A stretch of 23,036 nt of DNA from assembly GCA_963808455.1 (NCBI GenBank), contig CAWEHT010000126.1, positions 1 to 23,036 on the forward strand, written 5' to 3'. Made by a program: the position numbers and the translations under genes. The notes under the pieces are model-generated. The model searched no databases and had not been told where the DNA came from. It saw only the letters and a program-made list of their open reading frames with translations. Every line of letters begins with the position of its first letter. Position 1 is the stretch's first letter. Origin of the DNA: CAWEHT01 sp963808455 (GTDB lineage: Bacteria > Chloroflexota > Anaerolineae > CG2-30-64-16). Below are positions 8,635 to 16,790 of the stretch, in pieces.

Positions 8635-9864
8635 TTACAAGAACAGCTCTTCCCCGGTATGGCTCGCGTCGTAGCCGCCAAGCCTGGCCAGGACGGCCAC
8701 GTACTCCGGCGTTCGGAGCAACGCCAGCAGGCCGGCCAGGGGTGCGACGGTGCGATCCTCCGCGCGGAGGATGAGGTCGTAGCGCTCGCGGGCGAGCGGT
8801 ACGAAGCCCAACCCATAGGCGCGTGCCGCGGCAAACAGCCCCAGCCCCACATCTGCCCGCCCTTCGGCCACGGCCGCCGCCACGGCCAGATGCGTGGCCT
8901 CTACCCACTCGAAGCCGTGGATCTGCCGGGCCGAGATGCCCTCCATGCGCATGCGGTGCTCCAGCAGCGTGCGCGTACCGGAACCGGCCTGGCGGTTGAC
9001 GAAGCGCAGGCCGGCCTGGGTCAGATCGGCCACGGCCTGCAGCCGGCGCGGATTCCCGGGCGGGACGATGAGCCCTTGTTCGCGCCCGGCCAGCGTCATC
9101 ACACACAAGGGCTCGCCTATGAAAAGCCGCCTCAGGATCGGCAGGTTGTATTCGCCGGTCTCCTCGTCGAGGATATGCGCGCCGGTGATGCCGGCCTCAC
9201 CGTGCAGCAGTGCCAGCAGCCCATCGACGCTGCCTACGTAGCGGGCGGTGAAATTCCCCGGCGGGTCGGCCCGCCGCGCCTGGCCCCACAGCGCTTCCAG
9301 CGCCAGGTCGTGGCTCCCCACGAACTGGGTCAGGCGCGCCGCCTCAGAACCCGGCGTGGCGTCCGGCGCGACCGGCCGGCGCCCCGCTAAGGGCCGTTGG
9401 CGTCGTTCCCGCCAGGCAGCCAGCTGCAGCTCGAACGCGGCTTCTGCCTCCTCCGGGGCGTAGCCAAGCGCCAGCGTTTCGACCAGGGCCCTTTCGAGCA
9501 GGCCGCGCAGGCGATTCTCGCGCTCGGCGCGCAGGCTATCGGTGTTCTGGCGGCGTGCGATGGTGCTCCCGCCGCGCCGGTTGGTCACGATAATGCCATC
9601 GTGCTCCAGCAACTGGTAAGATCGCGCCACCGTGCTGGCGTTGACCCCCAGCCGGCGCGCCAGTTGCCGTACGGGTTCCAGCCGATCGCCGGGCTGGAGT
9701 TGCCCGGCGGCGACGGCCAGCCGCACCTGTCCCACGATCTGTTGGTAGATCGGCTCTGCGCTCCAGGGGTTAACCCGGATCTCGAAGGGATGGTCCTTCG
9801 GCTCGTTCGAAAGCTTTGACCCACCCCGGCCTTCCGCAGGGGGGTTCGTGGAGCTCTCTTTCAT
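8635..9864 (-). CDS. GntR-type HTH fused to a PBP-like (molybdate/tungstate-binding-type) sensor domain
   Basis: 409 residues. Residues ~38-103 form a GntR-type winged helix (PIYQQIVGQVRLAVAAGQLQ, RLGVNASTVARSYQLLEHDG). From ~205 on there is a periplasmic-binding-protein-like domain (VGSVDGLLALLHGEAGITGA; LRFVNRQAGSGTRTLLEHRM; EWVEATHLAVAAAVAEGRAD, GLGLFAAARAYGLGFVPLA), the PF12727-type fold seen in MoeA-linked and ModE-like regulators, which often sense molybdate or tungstate. ATG 9864 overlaps the tupC stop by one base (TGATG), so translation is coupled. The inferred role is metal-responsive control of the tup operon from within the same transcript, i.e. autoregulation. The oxyanion ligand is inferred from context. 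Confidence 0.8.
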   Translation of the reverse strand: MKESSTNPPAEGRGGSKLSNEPKDHPFEIRVNPWSAEPIYQQIVGQVRLAVAAGQLQPGDRLEPVRQLARRLGVNASTVARSYQLLEHDGIIVTNRRGGSTIARRQNTDSLRAERENRLRGLLERALVETLALGYAPEEAEAAFELQLAAWRERRQRPLAGRRPVAPDATPGSEAARLTQFVGSHDLALEALWGQARRADPPGNFTARYVGSVDGLLALLHGEAGITGAHILDEETGEYNLPILRRLFIGEPLCVMTLAGREQGLIVPPGNPRRLQAVADLTQAGLRFVNRQAGSGTRTLLEHRMRMEGISARQIHGFEWVEATHLAVAAAVAEGRADVGLGLFAAARAYGLGFVPLARERYDLILRAEDRTVAPLAGLLALLRTPEYVAVLARLGGYDASHTGEELFL

Positions 9865-10578
9865 CAGTAGACCATCTCTCCTTGCACGAAGGCGCGCGTG
9901 CGGGCATCGGCGGGCGAGGTAAAGAATAGCGGCGTCTCTGCCAGTTCCACCAGAGAACCGTTGAGCAACAGGGCAGTGCGGTGGGCCAGGCGCTTGGCCT
10001 GAAACACGTTGTGTGTCACCAGGACCACGGTCGTGCCCGCGCGCTGGTTGTGCTCGCGGATCAAGCCCTCGATCAGCGATACATTGTACGGGTCGAGGTT
10101 CGCCGTCGGCTCGTCGAGCAGCAGGACGCGCGGCTCGACGACCAGGGCGCGCGCCAGCGCCACGCGCTGCATCTCTCCCCCCGACAACGTTTGGGCCGGC
10201 CTCCGCGCCAACCCTTGGAGACCCACCTCGGCCAAAGCGCGGTCAACACGCTCGGCGGCCTTTTCGCCGCGCAAGCGCAAGCTGTAGGCCACATTGTTGC
10301 GCACGCTGTCATGCAGCAAGACCGGGCGCTGGAACACGGTCGTCACCTGGCGCCTCACCCCCAACGCCACTGTGCCCCGCTGGGCCGCGCCGCAGAAGCG
10401 AATAACCCCTTCCGAAGGGCGCTCCAGAAAGTTGAGCAGCCGCAGCAACGTGCTCTTGCCGGCGCCGCTTGGCCCGACCAGGCCGAGGATTCTCGCCTTC
10501 ACGCACCGCCATCCGCTCGATCTGGAGCACAGTCCGCCCGCCATAGACCTGCTTCAACGCGTCGACTTCGTAGATCAC
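9864..10578 (-). CDS. tupC: Tungstate ABC transporter ATP-binding protein TupC (one frameshift)
   Basis: GTG at 10578-10576 starts VIYEVDALKQVYGGRTVLQI and overlaps the tupB stop in a GTGA. A frameshift near 10497 switches frame just before ILGLVGPSGAGKSTLLRLLN (Walker A). Then come the Q-loop region VTTVFQRPVLLHDSV, signature LSGGEMQRVALARAL, Walker B VLLLDEPTANLD and H-loop VLVTHNVFQAKRLA, ending at TGA 9864. About 238 residues after joining, standard for this subfamily, whose members lack the extra C-terminal regulatory domain of ModC. It powers import together with TupB on the inner face of the membrane. Tungstate specificity is inferred from the TupA next door. Confidence 0.85.
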
Positions 10579-11301
10579 CGCACGGTCCGGCCTTGCAGGC
10601 GGAGCAGGGCAACATTGGCAACGAACGCCAGGAGCAAGAGGATGATGCCCAGCGCCATACCCTGGGCAAAATCGCCCATCGCGCGCGCTGAGCACGATGG
10701 CGGTCGTCAGCACACGGGTCCTGCCTTCGATGTCGCCGCCGACCAACATGACCGCGCCTACCTCCGAGATGATGCTGCCGAAGGCGGCCACGATCGCTGC
10801 CACGACCCCGATGCGCGCTTCCAGAAGCACGGCCCATGCCTCCTGGATGCGCGTGGCGCCCAGCGACCGCACTTGAAGGCGCAGCCCAGGGTCTACGGCA
10901 CGCAAAGAGGTCATGGTCAGCCCGGTCACCAGAGGCCACGCAATCACGACTTCGGCCGTGACCATGGCCTTGGGCGTGAACAGCCAGCTCAACACCCCCA
11001 GGGGCCCGCTGCGCGACAGCATCAGGTACACGAACAGCCCTACCACCACAGGCGGCAGCCCCATGCCCGTGTACAGCAACGCCGTGATCAAGCCGTGGAA
11101 AGGCGAGCGCGTCAGCCCCAGAACGGCCCCTACCGGTACGCCCAGCAGGGTGCTGATGACCAGCGCCAGGAGCGACACCCGCAGGGAAAGGGCTGCGATC
11201 TCGACCAGTGCCTCATCGCGGGTAGCTATCAGGTGGAACGCCTCGATCAGGCCCTGCAGCAAAGTGCTCAACGGAGTGTCTCGATGCTGTCCATGAACCA
11301 C
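10575..11301 (-). CDS. tupB: Tungstate ABC transporter permease TupB (one frameshift)
   Basis: Permease with helices such as ISTLLGVPVGAVLGL and MGLPPVVVGLFVYLMLS, and the cytoplasmic EAA-type loop TSLRAVDPGLRLQVRSLGAT. A frameshift near 10685 separates GRTRVLTTAIVLSA from the true C-terminus MGDFAQGMALGIILLLLAFV..., which ends at TGA 10577-10575, overlapping the tupC GTG. About 242 residues. The exact start is uncertain: GTG 11301 is the first in-frame start but has no clear ribosome site, and a nearby ATG (11291) is in another frame. It lies 219 bases downstream of tupA, separated by a stem-loop. Confidence 0.83.
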
Positions 11302-11318
11302 ACCGGCGCAAAGAAATG

Positions 11319-11374
11319 AGATGGGTGCAACTTCACCGCCCGGGCTGGCCCGAACCGAGATATTGCACCCATCT
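11319..11374 (-). terminator. Stem-loop between tupA and tupB, possible attenuator or partial terminator
   Basis: agatgggtgcaa (11319-11330) and ttgcacccatct (11363-11374) are perfect 12-base inverted arms around a 32-base loop. On the minus transcript the stem is followed by catttctttgc, a weak U-rich run. This is suited to partial termination or 3'-end protection, giving more binding protein (TupA) than permease/ATPase. Confidence 0.5.
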
Positions 11375-11520
11375 TATCACACGTCTGCGAGATTGCCTCG
11401 CTGCAAACGGTCTTCTTTACGACGATCGAGCCCACCCGGCACCTTCAGTGCCCTGCTGGCTGTTCTATGTGCCTCCGATGGGCTGCAGGGCGCCCTCAGA
11501 ACATGCTATGCGCCGGTCGC

Positions 11521-12534
11521 TTACTGTGCGGCTGCTTGTGCCGCTTTGTACTCGGCAGAGTCGGGATAAAATAGCGGTTGCCCGTACTTGTCAAGGCCGT
11601 AGCTGCCGATGATCTTCATGGTATCGGCCGATTTGAACCACTGCACGAACTTCATGGCCATATCATACTGGACGCCCGGGTGCTTGTCCGGGTTGACCGC
11701 CATGATACCATACGGGTTGAGCAGGGTCTTGTCCTTGTTGTCGGCGAGCTTGTCGCTGCCCAGAAGGATCTTCAGGTTGGGCAGCTTTGACGCCGTCGCA
11801 AGCCAGGTGCCGCGGTCCGAGAGGGTATAGCCGCCCTTTTCGTTCGTGAAGACCAGGGTCTCGCCCATGCCCTGGCCGATGGAGTTGTACCACGGCAGGC
11901 TTTTCGTCGGCGTGATCTTGGCCGAGGCCCAGATGCTCAGCTCCTTGGTCTGCGTGCCCGAGCCGTCACCGCGGCTAACGAAGGTGTTCTGCGTGTTGGC
12001 GATCGCCTGGAAGGCTGCCACGGCGTTCGCGGCGCTCGCAACGTGAGCCGGGTCATCGGGCGGCCCCACGATAACGAAGTCGTTGTACATCACGTCGAAG
12101 CGTTGCTTCGCATCCCCGGCCTTCACGAAGGCATCTTCCTGGGCGCGGGCGTGGACCAACAGCACATCGCAGTCGCCGGCCTTGCCGATGGCGATGGCCT
12201 GGCCTGTGCCGACGGCAACCACATCGACGTGGACGCCGGTGGCCTTCTCATATTGGGGCAGCAGCCAGCCGAGCAGGCCTGTGTCCGCCGTGCTGGTGGT
12301 GGTGGCCAGGCGCAGCGTGCCCGGGGTGATCGCCCAGGGGGTGGCCGTGGGCTTCGCTGCTGCGGCTGTGGGCGCGGGCGCCTGCGTGGCCGCTGGCGCC
12401 TCCGTGGGCGCGACCTGGGCAACCGCTGTAGGCTGTGGTGGGAGCGGCGTCGCGGCAGGCGAGCAGGCGCCCAGAACGAGGGACGCTGCCAGCAAGACGA
12501 GCACCGACAGCTGCAGACCTAACTTCCGTTTCAT
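11521..12534 (-). CDS. tupA: Tungstate-binding lipoprotein TupA
   Basis: 337 residues. Basic start MKRKLG, hydrophobic segment and lipobox VLGAC with Cys24, so it is a lipid-anchored extracytoplasmic binding protein. A Pro/Ala/Thr linker (25-70) spaces the domain from the membrane. The domain opens with LRLATTTSTADTGLL, the TTTST oxyanion loop typical of TupA, and continues with GTGQAIAIGKAGDCDVLLVH, NDFVIVGPP, FVSRGDGSGTQTKE and NPYGIMAVNPDKHP. Ser/Thr/Arg in these loops bind tungstate in characterised TupA proteins. A strong ribosome site (GGGAGGAG) precedes ATG 12534. First gene of tupABC plus regulator, read from a promoter at 12743-12715. Confidence 0.9.
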   Translation of the reverse strand: MKRKLGLQLSVLVLLAASLVLGACSPAATPLPPQPTAVAQVAPTEAPAATQAPAPTAAAAKPTATPWAITPGTLRLATTTSTADTGLLGWLLPQYEKATGVHVDVVAVGTGQAIAIGKAGDCDVLLVHARAQEDAFVKAGDAKQRFDVMYNDFVIVGPPDDPAHVASAANAVAAFQAIANTQNTFVSRGDGSGTQTKELSIWASAKITPTKSLPWYNSIGQGMGETLVFTNEKGGYTLSDRGTWLATASKLPNLKILLGSDKLADNKDKTLLNPYGIMAVNPDKHPGVQYDMAMKFVQWFKSADTMKIIGSYGLDKYGQPLFYPDSAEYKAAQAAAQ

Positions 12535-12714
12535 ATGCGTTTATCTCCTCCCTTTTGGCGTTGCGTCCGAGCACCCTGGCCCATCCCTGGTCGTGGGCAT
12601 CGGCTATACAGGCCCGGCCGGCTTCTCCAGTCCAGAGTCTGGCACGGCCAGAGGTGAAAGAAAGACCGATAGGTTCGAGAGGGATGCAGGACTGTACCGG
12701 TTCAAATCGCACAT
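12535..12714 (-). promoter_or_regulatory. About 175-base 5' leader of tupA
   Basis: From the predicted -10 box (12720-12715) to the tupA ATG there are roughly 175 transcribed bases with no ORF that I trust. The leader is GC-rich, with possible long-range pairing of ctggcc near 12650 (minus reading) with gggccag near 12575, and ends in the ribosome site. Mo/W-related genes are sometimes led by the Moco/Tuco riboswitch (Rfam RF01055), but I cannot match its consensus by eye, so no riboswitch is claimed. Confidence 0.3.
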
Positions 12715-12743
12715 ATGATAGGAGAGAGGCAGGGAATTGTCAA
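12715..12743 (-). promoter_or_regulatory. Sigma-70-type promoter for tupA
   Basis: Read on the minus strand: -35 TTGACA (12743-12738, perfect), 17-base spacer, -10 TATCAT (12720-12715). Near-consensus and optimally spaced; points to the tup operon. Confidence 0.7.
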
Positions 12744-12780
12744 GAGCAAGCCCTGATTAACAGAGCAAGCCCTGATTAAC
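12743..12780. repeat. Perfect 19-bp tandem repeat between divergent promoters
   Basis: agagcaagccctgattaac occurs twice without a gap (12743-12761 and 12762-12780) and exactly fills the space between the two -35 boxes. 19 bp is close to two helical turns, so proteins bound to the two units would sit on the same face. A candidate tandem operator; the unit is not itself palindromic. A local duplication error in assembly is the alternative. Confidence 0.7.
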
Positions 12781-12809
12781 TTGACAACATTGCTCGATCT
12801 AGTTAGAAT
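12781..12809 (+). promoter_or_regulatory. Sigma-70-type promoter for the PadR-modB unit
   Basis: -35 TTGACA (12781-12786, perfect), 17-base spacer, -10 TAGAAT (12804-12809). It lies about 60 bases upstream of ATG 12868 and is divergent from the tupA promoter. Confidence 0.7.
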
Positions 12810-12867
12810 CTGAGCAGAGCATAACTTTGGCCCTGTGAATTGATCGCGACTATCGGGAAAGCCATCT

Positions 12868-13398
12868 ATGCAAGCAAGCTGGCCCAGTGAGAATATCGTC
12901 CTCGCCCTTCTGTGCGAGCGGCCCATGCACGGTTACGAGTTGGCGCAATGTGTCAAGTCCGACGAGGCCTTGCACGCCATCTGGCGGATCGAGCGCAGCG
13001 AGATCTACTTCCTGCTCGGCAAACTGGCCAAGAGTGGCTACATCATCGAGCGCGCCCAGGAGCAGGTCAGTGGCCCGTCGCGGATCATTTTCGAGCCGAC
13101 CGCAGCCGGCCGCACGGCGCTGGATACCTGGCTGCGAACGCCCGATTTGCATCCGCGCAACCTGCGCACATCGCTCCTGGCGCGGGCCTATCTCGCGCTA
13201 CGCAGCGATCCCGGGCTGGCGGTCGAGTTGATCGACGTCCAGAAAGGGCACCTGGCGGAGTGGCTGGCCCAGGAGCGCGAGCGGACCATCGCCGACCCGG
13301 TGGTGGCGCTCGTACGGCGGGTGCGGGCAGCCCAGGTGGAGGCCACGATCGACGCGCTAAACGAGTTGCGGGCACTCGCGGCATCCCGGTCGGCATGA
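12868..13398 (+). CDS. PadR-family transcriptional regulator
   Basis: 176 residues. The N-terminal winged helix has the PadR hallmark NIVLALLCERPMHGYELAQC, followed by IERSEIYFLLGKLAKSGYII (recognition helix and wing) and PSRIIFEPTAAGRTALDTWL. A helical C-terminal dimerisation region (AYLALRSDPGLAVELIDVQK onward) makes it a PadR-s1-type length. ATG 12868 follows a good promoter. modB starts 10 bases after its stop, so the two are co-transcribed. It is a natural candidate to bind the tandem repeat upstream and control its own unit and tupABC. The effector is unknown. From about 13115 on the sequence is repeated in inverted form at the window end. Confidence 0.8.
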   Translation: MQASWPSENIVLALLCERPMHGYELAQCVKSDEALHAIWRIERSEIYFLLGKLAKSGYIIERAQEQVSGPSRIIFEPTAAGRTALDTWLRTPDLHPRNLRTSLLARAYLALRSDPGLAVELIDVQKGHLAEWLAQERERTIADPVVALVRRVRAAQVEATIDALNELRALAASRSA

Positions 13399-13408
13399 AC
13401 CTTCCTCG

Positions 13409-14248
13409 ATGTCCGTGACCGCCGCCGAGAGGCAGAGCGAGCGCCGGCCCACGCGCGGGCTCAAGCCTGTCTCCGGGTGGCCGCTCGGGCTGGCCGCTCT
13501 CCCTCTGCTGGTCTTCCTGCTTTTGCCCTTGCTGGCGGTGCTGCGCTTCACGCCGGCACCGATGGTGCTCCACTACCTCGGCGACCCGGCCACGACCCAG
13601 GCCATCGTCCTGAGCCTGACGACGAGCACCATCACGGCACTATCGGTGCTGGCCCTGGGGCTGCCGGCGGCTTACCTGCTGGCGCGCAGGCCGCCGCGCC
13701 CGGCGCGCTTGCTGGAAGTATTGATCGATCTGCCGACCGTGCTGCCGCCCGCGGTGGCCGGCCTGGCGCTGCTGATGGCATTTGGGCGGCGCGGCCTTCT
13801 GGGGAACCTGCTCAACGGCCTGGGGATCCAGGTGGCGTTCACGACGGCCGCGGTGATCATGGCGCAGCTCTTTGTCTCGGCGCCCTATTTCATCAAGACC
13901 GCGGCCGTGAGCCTGGCGGCCGTGAGCCCGGACCTGGAGGAGGCGGCCGCGATGGACGGCGCCCAACCCCTGCAAATCTTCCGTCTGATCATGCTGCCTC
14001 TGGCGTGGCGCGGCATTGTGGGCGGCCTGGCCTTGTGCTGGGCACGGGCCCTGGGCGAGTTCGGCGCCACCATCATCTTCGCCGGGAACTATCCCGGGCG
14101 CACGCAGACCATGCCGCTGGCCGTCTACATCGGCTTCGAGATCGACCTGAACCAGGCGCTCACGCTGGCGGTGATCTTGTTGGCGATATCGTTCCTGGTC
14201 CTCACCGGCGTGCGCGCCGTGCTGCGCGAGCAGCGCTACCGGGCTTGA
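13409..14248 (+). CDS. modB: Molybdate/tungstate ABC transporter permease (ModB/WtpB type)
   Basis: 279 residues with about six hydrophobic helices, e.g. GLAALPLLVFLLLPLLAVL, STITALSVLALGLPAAYLLA, and the ModB-type DLPTVLPPAVAGLALLMAFG. The cytoplasmic EAA loop (LEEAAAMDGAQPLQIFRLIM) docks the ATPase, and GEFGATIIFAGNYPGRTQTM is the characteristic ModB block. No modA or modC lies beside it: the regulator is upstream and a convergent truncated vapC is 25 bases downstream. It may borrow TupC, use distant partners, or have lost modC where the BREX/VapBC block now sits. The intact copy is in the left arm of the inverted duplication. ATG 13409 is used; the right arm has an indel exactly here. Confidence 0.85.
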   Translation: MSVTAAERQSERRPTRGLKPVSGWPLGLAALPLLVFLLLPLLAVLRFTPAPMVLHYLGDPATTQAIVLSLTTSTITALSVLALGLPAAYLLARRPPRPARLLEVLIDLPTVLPPAVAGLALLMAFGRRGLLGNLLNGLGIQVAFTTAAVIMAQLFVSAPYFIKTAAVSLAAVSPDLEEAAAMDGAQPLQIFRLIMLPLAWRGIVGGLALCWARALGEFGATIIFAGNYPGRTQTMPLAVYIGFEIDLNQALTLAVILLAISFLVLTGVRAVLREQRYRA

Positions 14249-14272
14249 CTCACCGGCGAGCAGGGTTCCCCC

Positions 14273-14434
14273 TCAGCTTTGCCCACCGCCCGCCGGCGTT
14301 AGCCACGCGACGCCGGGGAACCGGTCAAAATGACGAATGAGGGCCTTGGACTGCGCCGCGATGTCGGGCGGATCGCCTGTCAGAAAACGCAGGATCACGT
14401 TGGCGTCAACGTAGGCACGGCTGGGGCCGTTCAC
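14273..14434 (-). pseudogene. Truncated VapC-type PIN toxin (left copy)
   Basis: GTG at 14434-14432 (minus) overlaps the antitoxin stop as GTGA. It encodes 53 residues: AYVDANVILRFLTGDPPDIA is the PIN N-terminus with its first catalytic Asp, but after ALIRHFD the sequence leaves the family and stops. Normal VapC proteins have about 130 residues with three further acidic residues. It ends 24 bases from the modB stop, convergent with it. This copy has Trp where the right copy has Arg (GVAWLTPAG versus GVARLTPAG). Almost certainly non-functional as a nuclease. Confidence 0.65.
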
Positions 14435-14695
14435 TTGTCTCCTTCCGCGCTTCGCCTGCCCATGAGCTCGTGGACCTCCCGGCGCACGTCCTCCACGCCC
14501 GGATAGGGCCGCGTTGCCGGCAGCGCGCCGAAGAAGCTCGCCTAGCGGGCGCTGTGGCACGGGCAGCAACAGTGCGTGTTGCTCTTCGACCACAAAAAGC
14601 ACCTGATCGCCTCCTGAGAGGCCGAGTGCATCGCGGACCGCTTTGGGAATGGTCACCTGCCCTTTCGCCGTCACGGTAGCCAGATCGGTCGCCAT
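14431..14695 (-). CDS. AbrB/MazE-like antitoxin (VapB), frameshifted (left copy)
   Basis: MATDLATVTAKGQVTIPKAV is the swapped-hairpin SpoVT/AbrB DNA-binding domain, followed by DALGLSGGDQVLFVVEE. After PLGEL one extra base shifts the frame. The conserved antitoxin tail FGALPATRPYPGVEDVRREV, needed to wrap the toxin, lies in the next frame and ends at the TGA overlapping vapC. The same indel is in both arms. The role would be to neutralise VapC and repress the pair. Confidence 0.7.
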
Positions 14696-14740
14696 AGGTA
14701 TCCCCTTACAAGACGAGAGAATTGGGCCGGGAAACTCTCA

Positions 14741-16787
14741 TCAGTCCCCCAACGCCTTGATCAGCGCCTCGCGGGCGTCGGCGTAGTACAGCACTGTGAG
14801 TTTCATGGCCATCTCGTCGGACAGATCGTTGAGCTGGCGGCGGGCGGAGATGGGGATGAGCAGCATGGACGCGCCTTTCTCGACGGCCAGCTCGGCGATG
14901 TTGACCGCGTTGTAGATAGGATCCAGGCCGCCGCCCAGGTTGAGCCCGCCGACCGCCACCGTCCCGCCCTTGAGGCTCTTGCCCAACAAGGCGCTGCAGA
15001 AGGCGAGGAGGACCGGTAGCCCGAGCGCGCCGCCGCTCTTGGCCGCGTCGAAGGCCCTGACCTGCAAGGTGAACTCGTGGGCACGCGGGTCGCGGTCGCC
15101 CACCAGGTCACGGGCCCTGACCAGCAGGTTCTGTTCGGCGCACTTGACGCTTTCACGAAGCGGGCCCGGCACGGGGAAGTTGACGACGTGCAGGCCGGTG
15201 CCCGGCCCGGCGTTGGCTTCGATGCGGTAGAGCGCCGCGGCCTCTTCCGAACCACCCGGGCTGATCGCCCACACCTGGCCGGGTGGCAGCGGATCGCTGC
15301 CCACCGACGCTTCGCTGTGCAACTCCGGCGTTACGACGAACTGCTCGACGCCTTCGGCCCATGACGTAGCTGAAATGCGTGTTCCGGAACTCGGCGCTGC
15401 CGACGCGCTTCTGCTGTTCCTTGACCCGCCGCCGGCATTCCATGGCCAGCCGCACGGCCCACTCCAGGTCCTCATCGGCGACGGGCATGTCGCGGTCGGG
15501 GTACAGCAGCTTGACCAACCCGTTTACGGTGTGGTTGACCGCGGCGGTGTCGCGGCCGCTGAGCGCGCCGCCGTAGCGGACCCGGCCCTGGACCAGGCCC
15601 AACCGGTTCTCGGCACGCAGCTGGGACCAGCTCTCGGAGAGGAAATCGCTCACAAGCCCAAAATGATCCGTAAACAGAGACTTGTCGAGCTTGGGCACGT
15701 CCCAGCCGGGCAGGTAGGCGTGGATGCGGTCCATGAAGGCGGTGTCGTTGCGCATCTCCGGAGGCAGAGGGCTGAACAGATGGCCGACACGCTGCTGGTG
15801 CTCCACGTCGACTTCGAAATTCCCAACCATGACGATGCTGCCGTCTGCACGGATGTTCTCCTTGCCCGCGGCTGAATTCGCCGGACGCCATGTAGCCTTT
15901 CATAATATTGACGCCGTCTTTTTGGTCGAAGGACACGCCGGAGATCTCGTCGAAGCAGACGACGTCGTATAGACAGACCAGGCCGCGTCGCCCGTTGGCG
16001 TTGTTCACGAACATGGTGGCGACCGTGGCCTTGCCGCCGCTAACCAGATGCGAGTAGGGCGAGATCTGCTGGTAGAGGTGGGATTTGCCCGTGCCGCGCG
16101 GCCCCAGCTCGGCCAGGTTGTAATTGCGCTCGACGAAGGGCACCATACGCAGGAGCAGGATGTCCTGCGCCCGCGGCGGAATCCGTTCGGGCTCGAACCC
16201 CACGCTCCTCAGCAGGAAGCGCCGCCACTCTTCGGTAGTGAACGCCCGCCGCCCGCGCGCCAGGTCGTCGACCACACCGCGCTTGGAAAGCTGGATCGGC
16301 CGTACGAGCCGGATGCCGAAGGGCCGGCCGTTTTTCTCCTGGGCGATGGCCGCATCGTACTCGAGCATGATCTCGGCGAAGAACCCGCCGGTCAGCATGC
16401 GCTCGTGCTCGGCCACGATTTCCGGCGCGATCCGGACATCGCTGACACGCAGGCTGGGCAAAGTGGCCAGATAAGAATCGCTGCGAGTGTCCAGCCAGCG
16501 CGGTGATCAGATCGATCAATTTCACGGTGCCCTGCTCGCGGGCCCGCGACTTGAACAACTCCTCCTCGCCGGCGCGCACGGTGCGCTCGCGCATCTGCCG
16601 CTCGACGATGGACAGGCCCTCGTCGATATCGCGCTCAACCGTGCTGGCGCAGTAGCGGCCCAGGAGGAACTCGCCCACATAGGTCGGCACAGGATACTGG
16701 CCGCGGAACTTCAGGGCCGGATCCTTGCGGACGATGTAGCCGTCGAAGGCGGATGCCGCCAGTTGGTCAAAGGTTATCCAGTTCCAT
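14741..16787 (-). pseudogene. brxL: brxL, left-arm copy broken by several frameshifts
   Basis: Counterpart of the intact gene at 19374-21416. Frame breaks occur near 16772 (extra base after the start), near 16493 (an extra T turning gcgcggctgg into gcgctggctgg), near 15870 (extra G in the SRGKENIRAD stretch) and near 15355. Besides indels it shows substitutions that are synonymous or conservative relative to the right copy (K/R, N/S, A/E in the MxSGEFSRG region; D/A in TxHFGL; V/L). That pattern suggests a different haplotype plus consensus errors rather than decay in one genome. Confidence 0.75.
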
Positions 16788-16790
16788 AGG

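Noticed and set aside
12535..12714. Moco/Tuco riboswitch in the tupA leader
   Set aside because: The genomic context fits and some pairing is possible, but I could not match the conserved core by eye. Left as an unassigned leader; a covariance-model search with RF01055 would decide.
12661..12720. ggttcaaatc near 12699 as a tRNA T-loop
   Set aside because: The flanking bases do not form a 5-bp T-stem, and no acceptor or anticodon arm can be built around it. The site lies directly beside a good tupA promoter.
12743..12780. CRISPR-like array
   Set aside because: Only two copies of a 19-bp unit with no spacer between them. A tandem operator or local duplication is the better reading.
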